In this document: piece by piece, positions 11,361-22,835 of the stretch
Layout of the letters: each line of letters starts with the position of its first letter
Numbering within the stretch: position 1 is the stretch's first letter
Source of the DNA: Ophioderma brevispina
Lineage: Eukaryota > Echinodermata > Ophiuroidea > Amphilepidida > Ophiodermatidae
NCBI GenBank assembly: GCA_023653785.1
Contig: JAMKCH010084989.1
Coordinates: 34,469-98,468, forward strand
Length of the DNA: 64,000 bases
Direction of reading: 5' to 3'
Notes under the pieces: model-generated
What the model was told of the DNA's origin: nothing
The model's input: only the letters and a program-made list of their open reading frames with translations
The model's database searches: none
Translations under genes and position numbers: made by a program

Positions 11361-12104
11361 GTAAGCACTTTAGTTTTTGTCTACACTCATTGCTTTGATC
11401 TGCGTACCAAGATCTGCAGAGCAATTATGGTCGCCCCTCTTTTGACATCTTGCAGCACCCCCCAACAAGCATAGCGCAACCTTCCCTGTTTTATAGGATC
11501 ATCCTGGATTTGAACTTTCCAAAATGCAATAAATAGGGATATCCTGATTCCAATTTCAAACAGATCTGAAATAATGCCAGAAAAAGTCCTGAAATATTTT
11601 TTGGGTTTATGAAGCTCTTCCTGCAGCTCAACCACACTATAACCAGAACTTCAAGGGACTCTGCACCTGTGTACACCACTAGAGGCCCTAAAGTGGATCT
11701 CAAAATACAACACCCATCAGAGCTTTTTAGTGATGGGGTGTTCACGACCCCGCGACACATGCATTCTGATTCTGGGGTCCAATGTTGGCAGGTATGCAAC
11801 AGTGTACTTGGTGTTAGTTTTGTTCAACCCATCAACCCAGATAGATTATGTTGTATTGGGTTATTTGAACATATAAGTCAGTGCTTCATGATGGCTTCCA
11901 GCAGTCATTTGGGAACCATCCTAAAGCCCCTGACCTAAGACTAGGCTGGTTTTGGACTCATTTGAATGCATTTTCATGCTGTTTTGAATATGGTCAAAAA
12001 TGCAGAATTTTGAAAATATTTCGAAAAACTGTGACAAATTTTGAAATCGAATGGCAATGGTACATGCAGTAGGTCCAGGAAGGGAGTTTTCACAGGGGGG
12101 TGAC

Positions 12105-12560
12105 ATCTGGATTTGAACTGATTTCACCCTGATTGAATGATTTGACCTGATTTGAACTGATTTCACGCTGATTTAAACTGATTTCACCTGATTTGAAACT
12201 GATTCACCTGATTTAAACTGGTTTACCTGAACTGGTTTAATCGGGACTGAACTATGATAAACCTGCCTTTTACCCACTGTTGAAAACTAGCCTCAATTGC
12301 TTTCTAAACCCAGTTAAGATGTTAACCTAGTATTAAATCAGTGAAAACTAGTTAAAAAGTTTAATTCAGTTTAACTCGCCTCAACTATTTTTTAAACCGA
12401 GTTAAAAAAACCTGTTCAACTTTGTTAAAAGCAGATAAATCCAGTTAAAATCAAATCAATTCAGTCATGGTTTAGCTGTCCTCAAGTTTCCTAAACTCAG
12501 TTTAAAAACTAGTTTAACTTAGTTTAATTAAAACTTATAAAAAAAGAAAAATTAAAATAA
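12105..12560. repeat. Satellite-like tract: TGATTTGAACTGATTTCACC then AACTNGTTTAA words
   Basis: From 12,115 to 12,240 a unit of about 20 bp (GATTTGAACTGATTTCACC with A/C changes) repeats. From about 12,285 to 12,560 it drifts into AAACTAGTTTAA, CAGTTTAACT and AAACCGAGTTAAAA words. No coding potential. Confidence 0.65.
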
Positions 12561-13291
12561 AAATTTAATGCAATTTAATTTAAATGAAATTGAAACTGGT
12601 TTGGACTGGTTTGTAGACCAGATAAGATTAGGCTTAGACCTACAACCTTTTCAAATGTTGCTTGACATTGCTCTTGTACCAGACTTTGTAACCAGATTTA
12701 ATTTTGGGTCTTACAATCTTGATGTTGTGTGTTTGGTTTGTGCGTCGTGATATCATATGTAAATTCATATTTAAGTTAGTGCTGCATTTCGTAGTGTGTC
12801 ATCGTTGATATATTGTTTTGTTTTCAAAATTGTTCTTCAGTTAAAATGTTAACCATTTGTTAAATGATATCTAAAATGATAACTGTTACTGTTACATTAA
12901 TCTTACTTTGCGCTGGGAGAATTTAATGGCAGACGGAAAAAAAAATAAAAAATGTAGCATTTAATTTACCTCAAATTTAAGCCACACAAAATATATGGAA
13001 AATGATAAAATGAAAGCATATTGTATGTAATTTATCCTTGGCAAATAGACCTTATCAAATAAACTTAGGAATGTTTGTAGGCAAAATAATACCATGTAAG
13101 GGATGTACGTTGCGTACAAATACATGGATCATTCAAGGTAAATACCGGGGAGTGTGATGAACTTAAAACATTTATAGGAGGAGGGGGTTAAAAAGAGAAT
13201 GCTTTGTTTTGTAAGTGACTTTTTAAATGGGTTTTGTCCTTAAAGCATTTATATAAAAACATTGTCATGGTCTTTGCTTCTTGTTTCCCAG

Positions 13292-13576
13292 CATCCGATA
13301 TTAGGACAATGTGCCACCAGTTGGTACAATTTGCACCACAGGACTAGATAGCATGAACTGTGGGAAATGCACAAGAAGGCCATTGCGAAGTGGATGGTGG
13401 GAGCGAGAGATAGGGACTGATCACTCTGGCATAGTCCACACTGGGTCTCAGTCCCCTATATCGGGAGATCGTCTTTGGTGTTGATAGGTCGACTACAGTT
13501 AGCTACATCTACCAAGACCCCAGTGGAAACCAGCACAACTTGTACATTTACTGTGTTTGGTTTGTAACTGTTCTGG
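13292..13576 (+). pseudogene. HYR exon 5, strongly degraded
   Basis: Recognisable pieces lie in different frames: DNVPPVGTIC near the start, a Trp-rich middle, HSGIVHTGSQSP, and FGVDRSTTVSYIYQDPSGNQ, followed by a scrambled VTV end. The acceptor (TGTTTCCCAG) and donor (GGTAAGT, GT at 13,577) look usable. The exon is about 30 nt longer than its siblings, which suggests small insertions. It is the second most decayed cassette after HYR 9. Confidence 0.65.
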
Positions 13577-13959
13577 GTAAGTTCATTGAATCAATCTGAA
13601 TTGTACCTTCTTGAACAAATTCATCTGGTTTGGTCGTAATGTAAGTGAACATTTTCTCTTGTCAAAACGACATTATTTTACTGACCTGGACTGTACTGAT
13701 TCGACCATCTTGGGCAGTGTCATCTTCGGAGTGATGGTAGTTGATCCAACTGCTTTCTTCTGACTGATGGCACTAGAGGGGCACACTAACCTAGAAGTAG
13801 ATCATAGATGTGACTGACGTCCAGATGTGTGTAGGCTCCTCTCTAGCTACTAGTGCGGCCCTCTAGCGGCCCATCAGTCGAGAGGGTCACCTACCGTTAA
13901 TACATGGGGGAAGGGGAACATTCCCCTACTCCATGCGTCAGAATGGGGAGAAAATTACT

Positions 13960-14100
13960 TAAAATACAGGGAAAACCAGGAAGTGGGAAAAGGAAAAAAG
14001 CAGAAAGAAGAAAGAACGAGAAAGAAAGAAAGATAGAGAAAAGAAAAAAGAAGGAGGAAAGGGAAAGGGAGGGATTTAAAGGCATTAGAGAAAGAGGATG
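13960..14100. repeat. Purine-rich GAAA/GGAAA low-complexity tract
   Basis: AAGAAAGAACGAGAAAGAAA-type sequence, almost free of pyrimidines. Open frames through it are low complexity on both strands. Confidence 0.8.
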
Positions 14101-14920
14101 GAATGAATGTGCTACGTTGTTCAAAGATTGATGCTCCCAAGTGCCCCCCAACAGATTTTGAAGGCGATGAGTAAAAATGTGGGTCAACTGGTGAGCGAAC
14201 TCTTTCCTTTTTCTGTTTTCGGATCATTGAATTTTAAAGTGCAAATTAATCTAACTTGTTGTAATGGGACAAAATCATTTGTTACAACAGGAAAATTATG
14301 AGATTACCCTCCCCCAACACTGACACCTGTTGCACCCCTGGTATGTAATGAGATTGAAATGCTTTGACTTACATAGAAACAAAAAAATTAAAAGTTCCCT
14401 TGAAAAGATATTGTGAACAATAATTACTTAAAATGTGATGCGATCTGGGAAAACCCGCCATAGCACCACATAGTGCAAAATTTATATTATGAGTTTTGAC
14501 TATCATTGCAAAGTTTGAAATATAAAGTTTCCATAACTTTTTACTTCTTTCTTCTATGATCAATATCAAAAAGTTATTGCCTTATACAATCTGACAAAAA
14601 ATAAATTACAACACAACAGATTTTAAGGTATTTTCTTTATTTTTTCAAAACTGTCCTGTACGACATGTGGCAGGTTTTCCCAGATCACATCACAAATATT
14701 CAGTGAAATAATGTTTTGTAGTTTGAGTATAAGATTACATAATTTGTTATAATGAAATAATTTGACATTTTGTTCCTGATATTTGAAGGTATACACAAAG
14801 GTATCAAAGCAAAGATTGTCATGATATACTTGTGTATACTCATCCAATGTCTCTTTGGGCATGTATATTATACAACAGTGATTATGTGCATGGGCAGAGT
14901 AAAAAATGGATACATATCTT

Positions 14921-15115
14921 CAGTGGCATAACCAGACCTTTGCAAATGGCGGCTGAAGGGGTGCCGGGGCTTTTTTTGAGGGGGAAAATTTGGGTCCTTC
15001 TCCATAGACACTGTACAAAAAGTCAGTTCATGTGGGGGGGGGGGGGGGCTGACGAGGGGCAAGGGTTCTGTTTGGGGGATTTTGCCTCCCCCTGCCCCCG
15101 CTGGTTACACCACTG
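14921..15115. mobile_element. hAT-like MITE with exact 8-bp target duplication
   Basis: The ends are CAGTGGCATAACCAG and CTGGTTACACCACTG, an inverted pair with one mismatch. The 8 bases on each side are CATATCTT (14,913-14,920 and 15,116-15,123), an exact target duplication. CAGTGGC-type ends and 8-bp duplications are typical of the hAT superfamily. It is 195 bp, G/C-rich inside and non-coding. Related elements: 46,001-46,752 and a one-ended fragment near 51,187. Confidence 0.9.
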
Positions 15116-15293
15116 CATATCTTTAGCATAACTTCTCAATGCAAAGTTAGAATCAAGATTAACAATTTCTCTAGTAGGTGAAATTAGTTTATATACGATA
15201 GTCAATACCTTCGTTAGATTTTTAGCTGCTTCAGAAAAATAAAAATTAGTGTAAATCCTTTTGACTTGCCCTGTAATATTGCAAAGAACTTGT

Positions 15294-15374
15294 CTAGTCT
15301 CAAGACTTCAATGATGGATTTTAGAGCTTTATTCAGTCAGACATATAATCTCTCATTGAAGTCTTGACACTAGT
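15294..15374. repeat. Hairpin with 20-bp arms
   Basis: CTAGTCTCAAGACTTCAATGA and TCATTGAAGTCTTGACACTAG are near-exact complements separated by about 40 bp. Confidence 0.7.
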
Positions 15375-16464
15375 CTAGGTCAATGCAATAAGTGTTGCTG
15401 TACTTATATTGATTTATAGGCGGGTGTTGCCACATTGAATAAGAGTTGGCAGCCATCATCTGCTAAAGTGAAATTCTGGCCACAAGTAATGGTTCAGAAC
15501 CATAATGTTTTGACTAATCGCATAGCAGTAATGTTCATTATTATGGGTGCATTTTATCTGTTATGTATTTAAGTTTGACAAAAGAATGAACTTCTGCTTC
15601 TTAGATTGCATTCATCTTGTAATCCAAAGGTTGTGGGTTTTTTGATTCCTCCATTTCGGCACAAAATTTTAATTGGGGCCACCAACATAACAAGCTCTTG
15701 ATTGTATGTATGATGTTTGTCTCTCGTCAACATTTTAACAAGAGGGTGAACCTTGAGCAGAATGTAAAGTCCGAATTTGATGCCACTTGGTATGTGGGTA
15801 GTGGTGGACACAAGTATTTCCTGTGCAAGTGCTGATGCTAAACATGCATATTAATGAGCTTATTTGTGTTGTGAGTGGAAGCCTGAGATATTCTTTGAAA
15901 TTTAGTGGGAGGCAAAAAGCCGAGACCTGCCATATTCTAGTTTATTATTACTATATTGCAGAGAGATTGCAATGAAAACATCAGCGTCAGCAATTTAAGG
16001 ATAAAAATAGTGAATAGCTGCCCTATGAGATAATTCACTGGTGATGGTCCTGGATCATGACTTGGGTCAGGAATCTAAAACGTGCACATCATCTGATATA
16101 AAACTAGAAATGGGATGGTCACTGTGCCACCATTAGCCAAATCAAATGCTTATTGCAGGGGCAGATCCACGCCCTGAAAAATGCCAAAATTACCGGGGGG
16201 CTGGAAGGTAGTTATGGTAAAAAAATTTGGGCGATTTTACAAGATTTTGGCCAAATTACTGGGGGCGCACGCCCCAAAAAACATCCCCTGGATATAAATG
16301 ACCTATTGAAGATTGTTTGCAGCTTCGCTACAGATATTTTTGTCACAAATTGGTGAAAATCATGTAATAGACTATATCCAACATGTTTGAAGCAACTAAA
16401 AGTAAAATGTATGTAATATTGACAGGGGTTTGAATGCATGCATATGACAGTAATGTACATTTAA

Positions 16465-16800
16465 GAAATAAAGGGTGATGCAGTATCCTTCTTATGGCGA
16501 AAATAATGTTTCCGAGGTCGGAAAAAAATAAATAATGGACGGGCGCGCCAGTCCATTATTTATTTTTTTTCGGCCATAAATAATACTGCAAAACCCTTTA
16601 TTTCTATTCTATTACCGAAAACAGCGTGATATAATAAAAATAAATGCATTGACGACCCATTATTGCAGAATAATGGGCAGTAAACTGACCAATCAGAATG
16701 CTGCATTTTCAATAATGGGCAGCAGAGGTAATAGAATAAGAAAATAAAGGGCGATGCAGTATCATATATTAGTGAAATGATGTGTCAGAGGTCAGAAAAA
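16465..16800. mobile_element. Palindromic element centred on GGGCGCGCC, plus second end
   Basis: AAAATAAATAATGGAC and GTCCATTATTTATTTT flank GGGCGCGCCA. The palindrome reaches outward to AATAAAGGGTGATGCAGTAT on the left and GCAAAACCCTTTATTTCT on the right (16,468-16,605). The left-end sequence recurs at 16,740-16,795 as AATAAAGGGCGATGCAGTAT and on, so the whole is a partly duplicated or nested MITE immediately upstream of HYR 6. Confidence 0.7.
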
Positions 16801-16857
16801 CTCACTAAATTTTAGTGAACTTGATAATTGATGACATTAACTTTGTTTTTATAACAG

Positions 16858-17116
16858 GTGGAATAGCAGACCCAACACCACCTTCCATAGCTCACTGTCC
16901 AGATAACATCCTAGAGACTGCTGGAGAAACAAAAGTGTTCAAAAAGTTACATGGCCGAACCAACAGCCACCGATGACTCCGGTGGGGAAATTGAACGGTT
17001 TCGAACCAGGGCCCCAGGTTCTTACTTTGATGTTGGCCAGAGCACACTTGTGGAGTACACGTTCACAGATCCATCTGGAAATGAAGCTCCATGCGCTTTC
17101 ACTGTAACCGTCATCC
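16858..17116 (+). pseudogene. HYR exon 6, two single-base frameshifts
   Basis: After ATAACAG the exon reads GIADPTPPSIAHCPDNILET with correct phase and Cys-Pro. The frame then slips twice within about 15 bases: once in the AAAAAG run before VTW and once at TGGCCGAA. It continues EPTATDDSGGEIERFRTRAP, FDVGQSTLVEYTFTDPSGNE and PCAFTVTVI up to donor CGTAAGT (GT at 17,117). Length 259 nt is two short of the intact 261, matching two 1-nt losses. Everything else is conserved, so this exon has either decayed recently or is intact and wrongly sequenced in two short homopolymers. Confidence 0.75.
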
Positions 17117-17222
17117 GTAAGTCACATTTGCAGAAATAAAATGCAAACATGTTTGAGATTTTGTCAGGGACTTGTGCTCCAGGAGTGTTAATACAGAATT
17201 AAAGTAATCTCAGACTTACTTC

Positions 17223-17526
17223 TTAAAGGTCCCAGGAAATGCAAATAGAAATTGATGTGGTTTGTGTCAAGTCTACAATGAAGGACCAGAAAGCATTCAA
17301 TATTGGTTGGTTATGACATCATTTGTGGTATCATTGATTTTTCAGAGAGTAGAGAAAATTCCAGGTGACTGGTGTGAATTTTCATGACACTGACTGAAAA
17401 TCAATAGTTTCACTAATGATGTCACGGTCGTGATTGCTTTTTTCTTTTTGGCCCTGTTTATTGGAATGCAATGTCCCATAAAGACTTGGAGTAGGTTTAT
17501 TTCATCTCATTTCCTGGGACCTTTAA
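17223..17526. mobile_element. TTAA-bounded MITE, 17-bp inverted ends
   Basis: TTAAAGGTCCCAGGAAATG at the left and CATTTCCTGGGACCTTTAA at the right are exact complements. TTAA lies at both borders, as in piggyBac-type insertions (a TA duplication is the alternative). 304 bp, non-coding. Confidence 0.85.
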
Positions 17527-18718
17527 ACTTCGGACTTTTCCCCCCTGAACGAAAATTGAAATAGTGTATTTTCCAAGAATCCCAAGGCGGAATCACCCTG
17601 GACTGTATAATTACAAAAGTGTCTTATCCACAAGGCTGGTATTGGCCCTTTTTGAGGCTGCCTGAGGCCTCCTTTTTTTTTAATTGAAACCACACAAACA
17701 TTTTATTTACACTTTATTATCTTTTTCAATCTAGCATCATTGTTTAATATGCTGTTAAACATACCGATTCATATAGAGACTTTGGATGGAGTGTTATCAC
17801 TATGAGCTTGTAAAATCTCAATTCCCTTGGTACAGTTCAGCAGCTTTCATTTACCAATGTTTTTAGAAAATACACCCCTGGTTTTTTGGGTATGATATAT
17901 GATACCCAGATCACACAAGGTCAGTTCTTGTCAATGTATGTACAAGTACAACCCACTGAACTGTGTCCTTGGTAGATGAGCTTATTGTAACTCATAGTGC
18001 ATGTTATGATTACGCCCTCGTGCGTACAGTCCACTGATCTCTACACATCAGAGGTACAGCCGCTTTAAATAAAATGGATACCGGCGTAGGGTATTCACAC
18101 GCAGTGATGGGTGTCGACAATGGAAACGGCTGGATTTCAAGACTATGTTATGAAAGAAGATATGTGTGCTGTGCAAATTCTGCCCATGTGTTTCACAGCT
18201 GACATTATGTGTTTGTTTGCAAGTAAAAGGTCCAAAATATGAGAATATTTGTAGACCCAGGGTGAGATGCACAATATTTTTTTCTTATTATTATTATTAT
18301 ATATTTTTTCTTTTTGTGTCAAGTGGCAGCCATTAAAAAAAGTTGGCGATCTTGAAAAATTGTCTGACCGATCATTTCATACATTGGGCGGCAATTAAAA
18401 AAAAGGGCCGCCTCCTTCCTGTTTGTCAAAAAGGCAGGACGTTAAACATGCTCTTTTTTATTTTGCTTAACCAGTATTTTTGGGTGGCATGCTGTCTCTA
18501 AGAACTAATAAATATTAATTAGCTTGCGAGGACTATTAAAGGTTTCCACAAAGGAAAAGAAATACCCAAGGTCTTGAAAATGTCCTAACAAGTTATGCAT
18601 TATCGATACTCCAGAACACAAATGCATTATCCCACACACATATTGCTCCACACATTCACACTTCACATCCCACAATACCACATACTTTGTTACACTTTTC
18701 CTCACGTTCCATTTGCAG

Positions 18719-18982
18719 GTGATGGTGTAACAGATAACATACCACCCGTTGTAAACAATTGTCCATCTGATATCAGCGTCCAGGTGACGCCACCAGCCAC
18801 CTCCACCACAGTCACATGGACCCCACCAACAGCCACTGACAACTCGGGGATCCCCCCAACAAGATTCAGCTCTCATAACCCAGGAGATGAGTTTGGTCAA
18901 GGCAACACCCCAGTGACCTACACATTCATGGATGCTGCAGGCAATGAAGCAACCCCGTGTATCTTCACGGTTACTGTCACAG
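18719..18982 (+). CDS. HYR domain exon 7, intact
   Basis: A 264-nt exon, phase 1-1, between acceptor TTTGCAG and donor GTAAGA. It encodes 88 codons of one full HYR module: NIPPVVNNCPSDISV (first cysteine near residue 15), VTWTPPTATDNSG (the family core), NPGDEFGQGNTPVTYTF, then DAAGNEATPCIFTVTV with the second cysteine. HYR modules form an immunoglobulin-like fold, and the two cysteines are expected to pair. The module is extracellular. No stop, frame change or splice defect is seen. A SINE begins within about 40 bp of the donor. Product-level function is unknown. Confidence 0.88.
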
Positions 18983-19019
18983 GTAAGAATGGGATATTCC
19001 ATTTAATGATAAATTTTTA

Positions 19020-19275
19020 TAACGTGCGACAAATCCACCGAAGTACTCTGGGAGTTGGTGTGGAGCGCCTTCAAGGCCGCTACAACACAACAAGTAAATC
19101 CATAATGACAAGGGAGGCTTTATGGAAAGAGGTCCCAATTTCAGATGCAAGAAGAAACCTAAGATGGGTATGGATCGGCAACCAAATTTACGTATGACAC
19201 TGGCTCCGCAGGGAATCAAACTTAGGCCGCATTGGTGAAAGGTGTGTGGATGAGCCACTACACCAGCCTGCCCTC
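19020..19275 (-). mobile_element. tRNA-derived SINE
   Basis: On the minus strand an A-box-like TGGTGTAGTGGCT (19,253-19,265) and a B-box-like AGTTTGATTCCC (19,211-19,222) are spaced as in a tRNA gene, followed by about 180 bp of unrelated tail. There is no full cloverleaf, so it is a SINE and not a tRNA gene. It lies in the intron just after HYR 7. The 3' boundary is uncertain. Confidence 0.7.
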
Positions 19276-19467
19276 ATTTGAACTCAATACTCCCCCTGTG
19301 GAACGCATTAAATGATGAAGACATTACATAAATGCCAGAGGAGCACACAACTTTGGTTTGGATAGGGGTCTGCAGTGCCAAGCTCCGAAATTGTTGGCTT
19401 TAGATTTTTGTAAAAGTTGTCTCTTCAGAACTGAATTTGGGCCAATTTGGTGGTTTCTAGAACTGGT

Positions 19468-19860
19468 TTTTGTGTTATAGGGATCACTTTGTCCATTGTT
19501 GTGGTCTGTTGATGATGATGTTGTCTGTTGTTGTTCGTTGTGGAAAAGGGTTATCATTTGTCCGTAATAGCTGCCTACTTCGATGGATTTAAACCAAACT
19601 TGAGTCATACGTGCAACATGGGATCCATCATTTGTTGATGAGGTCAAAAATCACATTCCAAGGTCAAAGGTCATGTGATCAAGGTTAAGTTGTAAGGCTG
19701 AAAATGTAAAATTGACCTCAACTGAAAAGTCGAAGTTCAATTGGAACCAAACTTTATGGATATTACTCTGAAACCATCATTTGTTTATGAGGTCAAAGGT
19801 CACATATCAAGGTCAACGGTCATATCAAAGTAGAACTTGTAGATTTTTTTAAAAAGGCAG
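19468..19860. mobile_element. GTGTCG-ended element, partial copy
   Basis: It shares ATAGGGATCACTTTGTC, the TGTCTGTTGTTG stretch and AAAAGGGTTA with the copy at 23,935. It holds two perfect AGGTCAAAGGTCA words (19,661 and 19,790). The terminal hairpin is missing on the right. Confidence 0.6.
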
Positions 19861-20584
19861 ATATTTCCAAAATCTGTGGTTTGTGGCTAAGGAGCTAAAA
19901 TTTTGAGTGGCTGCAAAATTAGGGTCTTAAGAACTGGAACAGTGTTGAACAGGGTGTCTAATGAACTGGAAAAGAAGTCTTGACTGCTTCACATACCTGT
20001 ACCACCATTTAAGGTCACCACCCTCTGGGACCATCTTACACAAAAGGAGTGTGTATTTGAAATCCACTGCCTATTCCAGCTGCAATCAGCATTCCCCTGT
20101 GGAAGAATTCAAGTAAATTGTCCACAAAACGAGGTGTGAATTTCAATGGAAGAGGCCAATAATATCAAACACTTTTGTTATTACATCATCAATGCAAATT
20201 TGTCTTAATCAAATTAAAATCTATGCCAATTTTTTTTTATTGCATCAGCAATGCATTTTTGTTCAAATTTTGATCTGAAGAGTTACAATTTTAAGAATGT
20301 CTTGCAAATTGGGGGGGGGGGTCTTAAGGACTGGAGTAGGCTTGTCAGCACACTTTTCATGTCATGTCAGGGCAGCGTATGCCTGGAATAACTTGCCACC
20401 AACAAGATCTGAGATGGAGAATATGGCAGTGAGTCAATTTAGGTCAAAGATTCATCAACAATTATATTTGTAAATACTTCTAATGTTTCATATATTGTAA
20501 ATAATGTAACTGCTATTTTCTGTATAGAGAGGACCTGCTTGCACTTGGAAAGCTGAAGCTGTTTTTACCCTCAATAAAGAAAGA

Positions 20585-20793
20585 TTAAAGGCTGACTCAG
20601 AGATTTCAAAATGTATTTTTTTGGTGTAGTAATTAAAATAGTCACCTAGTTGTGATTTTCTATATGAAAGACTTTGATTGAGCTTAGTTATTCACACAGT
20701 GATCATATGAACACACATTATATACATGCAAAAATCATGATTTCTTTGAAAATTGTGTGAAAAATTGAGGGAAATCTCTGAGTCAGCCTTTAA
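20585..20793. mobile_element. TTAA-bounded MITE, 21-bp inverted ends
   Basis: TTAAAGGCTGACTCAGAGAT at the left and its exact complement ending GAGTCAGCCTTTAA at the right, with TTAA at both borders. 209 bp. Same style of ends (TTAAAGG) as 17,223 and 28,656. Confidence 0.88.
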
Positions 20794-20994
20794 ATAAAAG
20801 AATTACAAAAGCTTTGGCACAACAAATACGTACATTTAGATTTTTCCGATGTTGTCAAGATCAGAGAAAAGCAATGAGTGGAAACGTGTGTAGTGCGCAA
20901 AGTGCACTTGTGCCTTCATGCACAATTTTATCACCGTGGTCACTCTAAAAGAGTCCAATTTTGTGCCTTAATTACAACCTGTACTTCTCATGAC

Positions 20995-21226
20995 CAGGCC
21001 CGTACGCGCGGGGGGTGCGGTCGCACCCCCCCCCAAATTCCACAAAAGAGGAAAAAGGTCCACTCTTTGCATTTTTTTTGATAAAAAGGTCCAAAATTTA
21101 AATAAAATATGTCCACTTTTTGGTGATGAGATGTTCAAAACGTCCAAAAAAAAAAGTCCATTTCTCCAAAAAAAGTCCACTTTTTCGAACACCCGCACCC
21201 CTAAAAAAATCCTGCGTACGGCCCTG
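20995..21226. mobile_element. hAT-like MITE with exact 8-bp duplication CTCATGAC
   Basis: The ends CAGGCCCGTACGC and GCGTACGGCCCTG are inverted. CTCATGAC sits immediately outside both (20,987-20,994; 21,227-21,234). The interior repeats GTCCACTTTTT-type words. 232 bp; it inserted only 55 bp upstream of the HYR 8 acceptor, close to where a branch point and pyrimidine tract would lie. Confidence 0.9.
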
Positions 21227-21280
21227 CTCATGACCTCTGTATGTTTACACCTATGTTTAATTTCAAAACAATTTTCACAG

Positions 21281-21544
21281 TTGGCACCCAGCCCGATACC
21301 ACTGATCCCGTTGTTACCTTCTGTCCAACAAATGTTATTGAACAAGTTGCTTTTGGTAGTAGCGGTACCTTTGCAACGTGGGAAGAGCCCCGGGCAACGG
21401 ACAACTCTGGCGTGGCACCTGTAGTGACATCTACCCATCAGTCTGGGTCTTTCTTCCCTGTTGGAACAACCCCAGTGACATACACCTTCACGGATGGATC
21501 TCAGAATCGGAATACTTGCTCTTTCAATGTCATTGTCATTGCAT
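21281..21544 (+). CDS. HYR domain exon 8, intact
   Basis: 264 nt, 1-1 phase, between acceptor ATTTTCACAG and donor GTGAGT. It encodes TTDPVVTFCPTNVIEQV, then FATWEEPRATDNSG, SGSFFPVGTTPVTYTFTDG, and NTCSFNVIVIA: a complete HYR module with both cysteines. It lacks the common G-N dipeptide before the second cysteine (SQNRN is present instead). No lesions. Its upstream intron ends with a young hAT-like insertion, and its downstream intron holds a local duplication behind a poly-T run. Confidence 0.88.
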
Positions 21545-21591
21545 GTGAGTATAATGATATTTATTTGTTTGGTTGTATACTGTATGGTTTG

Positions 21592-22283
21592 TCTACCAGT
21601 TTGTATGTTTTATTTAAGCTAATTATATAATATTGGATGGTTTAGATTGTGATATGAGAATATATTGCATGAGACAAAGAAAAGTGCAGTATCATTATAT
21701 AGCGAGTACAATATATTCTTGTTTCACCTGAAAAATGACATCCAATATGATTATTGTGGTATTAGTCCTACAGTAGGCTCATATGACCTTTCAAATTGTT
21801 TTGTATGGGAATGTTACAACAGGAAATGTACATTCACTTTGTGTAAATCTAGCTCAAAGGTGTTTTCAGGGGAGGGCGGCCAAGAAATCCCAATTTCAGA
21901 CGTCGCCATTGGTTTAACACGTAAAAGCGAAATCTTGACGAAAAATTCTGAATTTTTTATATGTTGTCAAGGAATATTTTCTTATTCCTTTTTTTTTTTT
22001 TTTTTTTTTCTACCAGTTTGTATGTTTTATTTAAGCTAATTATATAATATTGGATGGTTTAGATTGTGATATGAGAATATATTGCATGAGACAAAGAAAA
22101 GTGCAGTATCATTATATAGCGAGTACAATATATTCTTGTTTCACCTGAAAAATGACATCCAATATGATTATTGTGGTATTAGTCCTACAGTAGGCTCATA
22201 TGACCTTTCAAATTGTTTTGTATGGGAATGTTACAACAGGAAATGTACATTCACTTTGTGTAAATCTAGCTCAAAGGTGTTTT
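21592..22283 (+). repeat. Exact 275-bp local duplication with poly-T at the junction
   Basis: 21,592-21,866 and 22,009-22,283 appear identical. Between them lie 142 bp ending in about 20 T, with copy 2 starting directly after the T run. Each copy contains a degraded relative of the two-hairpin element (AGAATATATTGCATGAG, TACAATATATTCTTG). Identity plus a homopolymer junction suggests either a very recent duplication or an assembly join. Confidence 0.8.
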
Positions 22284-22835
22284 AGCGGGAGCTAGAATGC
22301 TGATTCCCCCCCAAAGACCTTGTCAATATTTCCCCCTTAATTGTACCCCAAATGTCAAGCAAAATACATAACCTGTCCATGAAGAATTTGAACTCATTGT
22401 GAAAAGAATCTGTGGATTCTAAGATGTTTACTCCAGGATGAGCTTCAACCATTTTGGGCCTACTATGCTAAAAGTAATTGTCCTATGTATGCAATCAATG
22501 TGTCCATTTCTGGCTTATCACCGAGCAATGATCTGTAACAACTGAGAGCAACCCAAATTTAGCATTGGTCCGGGGCATCGGTGGTGGTGTTGATTCGGCA
22601 CATTGTCACGGGCTGCCATGTTGAAGATTGTGGGAAATCTTTGTTGAACCGGAAGTAAAACTTCTCGATAGACGAGGTTGTCACCAGACATAATCAATTT
22701 TGTGAAAGTGAATTCGGTAATCTGCTTTCAGTGTAAACACCTATTACTCAAATTAATTTATGCTAAACCTCAGTTGTAATTCAAAAATAATATCGACTTT
22801 CCTCTAGTGTAAATGTGGCTTTAGATATAGCAAAG

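Noticed and set aside
19200..19275. A tRNA gene on the minus strand
   Set aside because: A- and B-box-like motifs are present but no cloverleaf arms pair properly; fits a SINE head.
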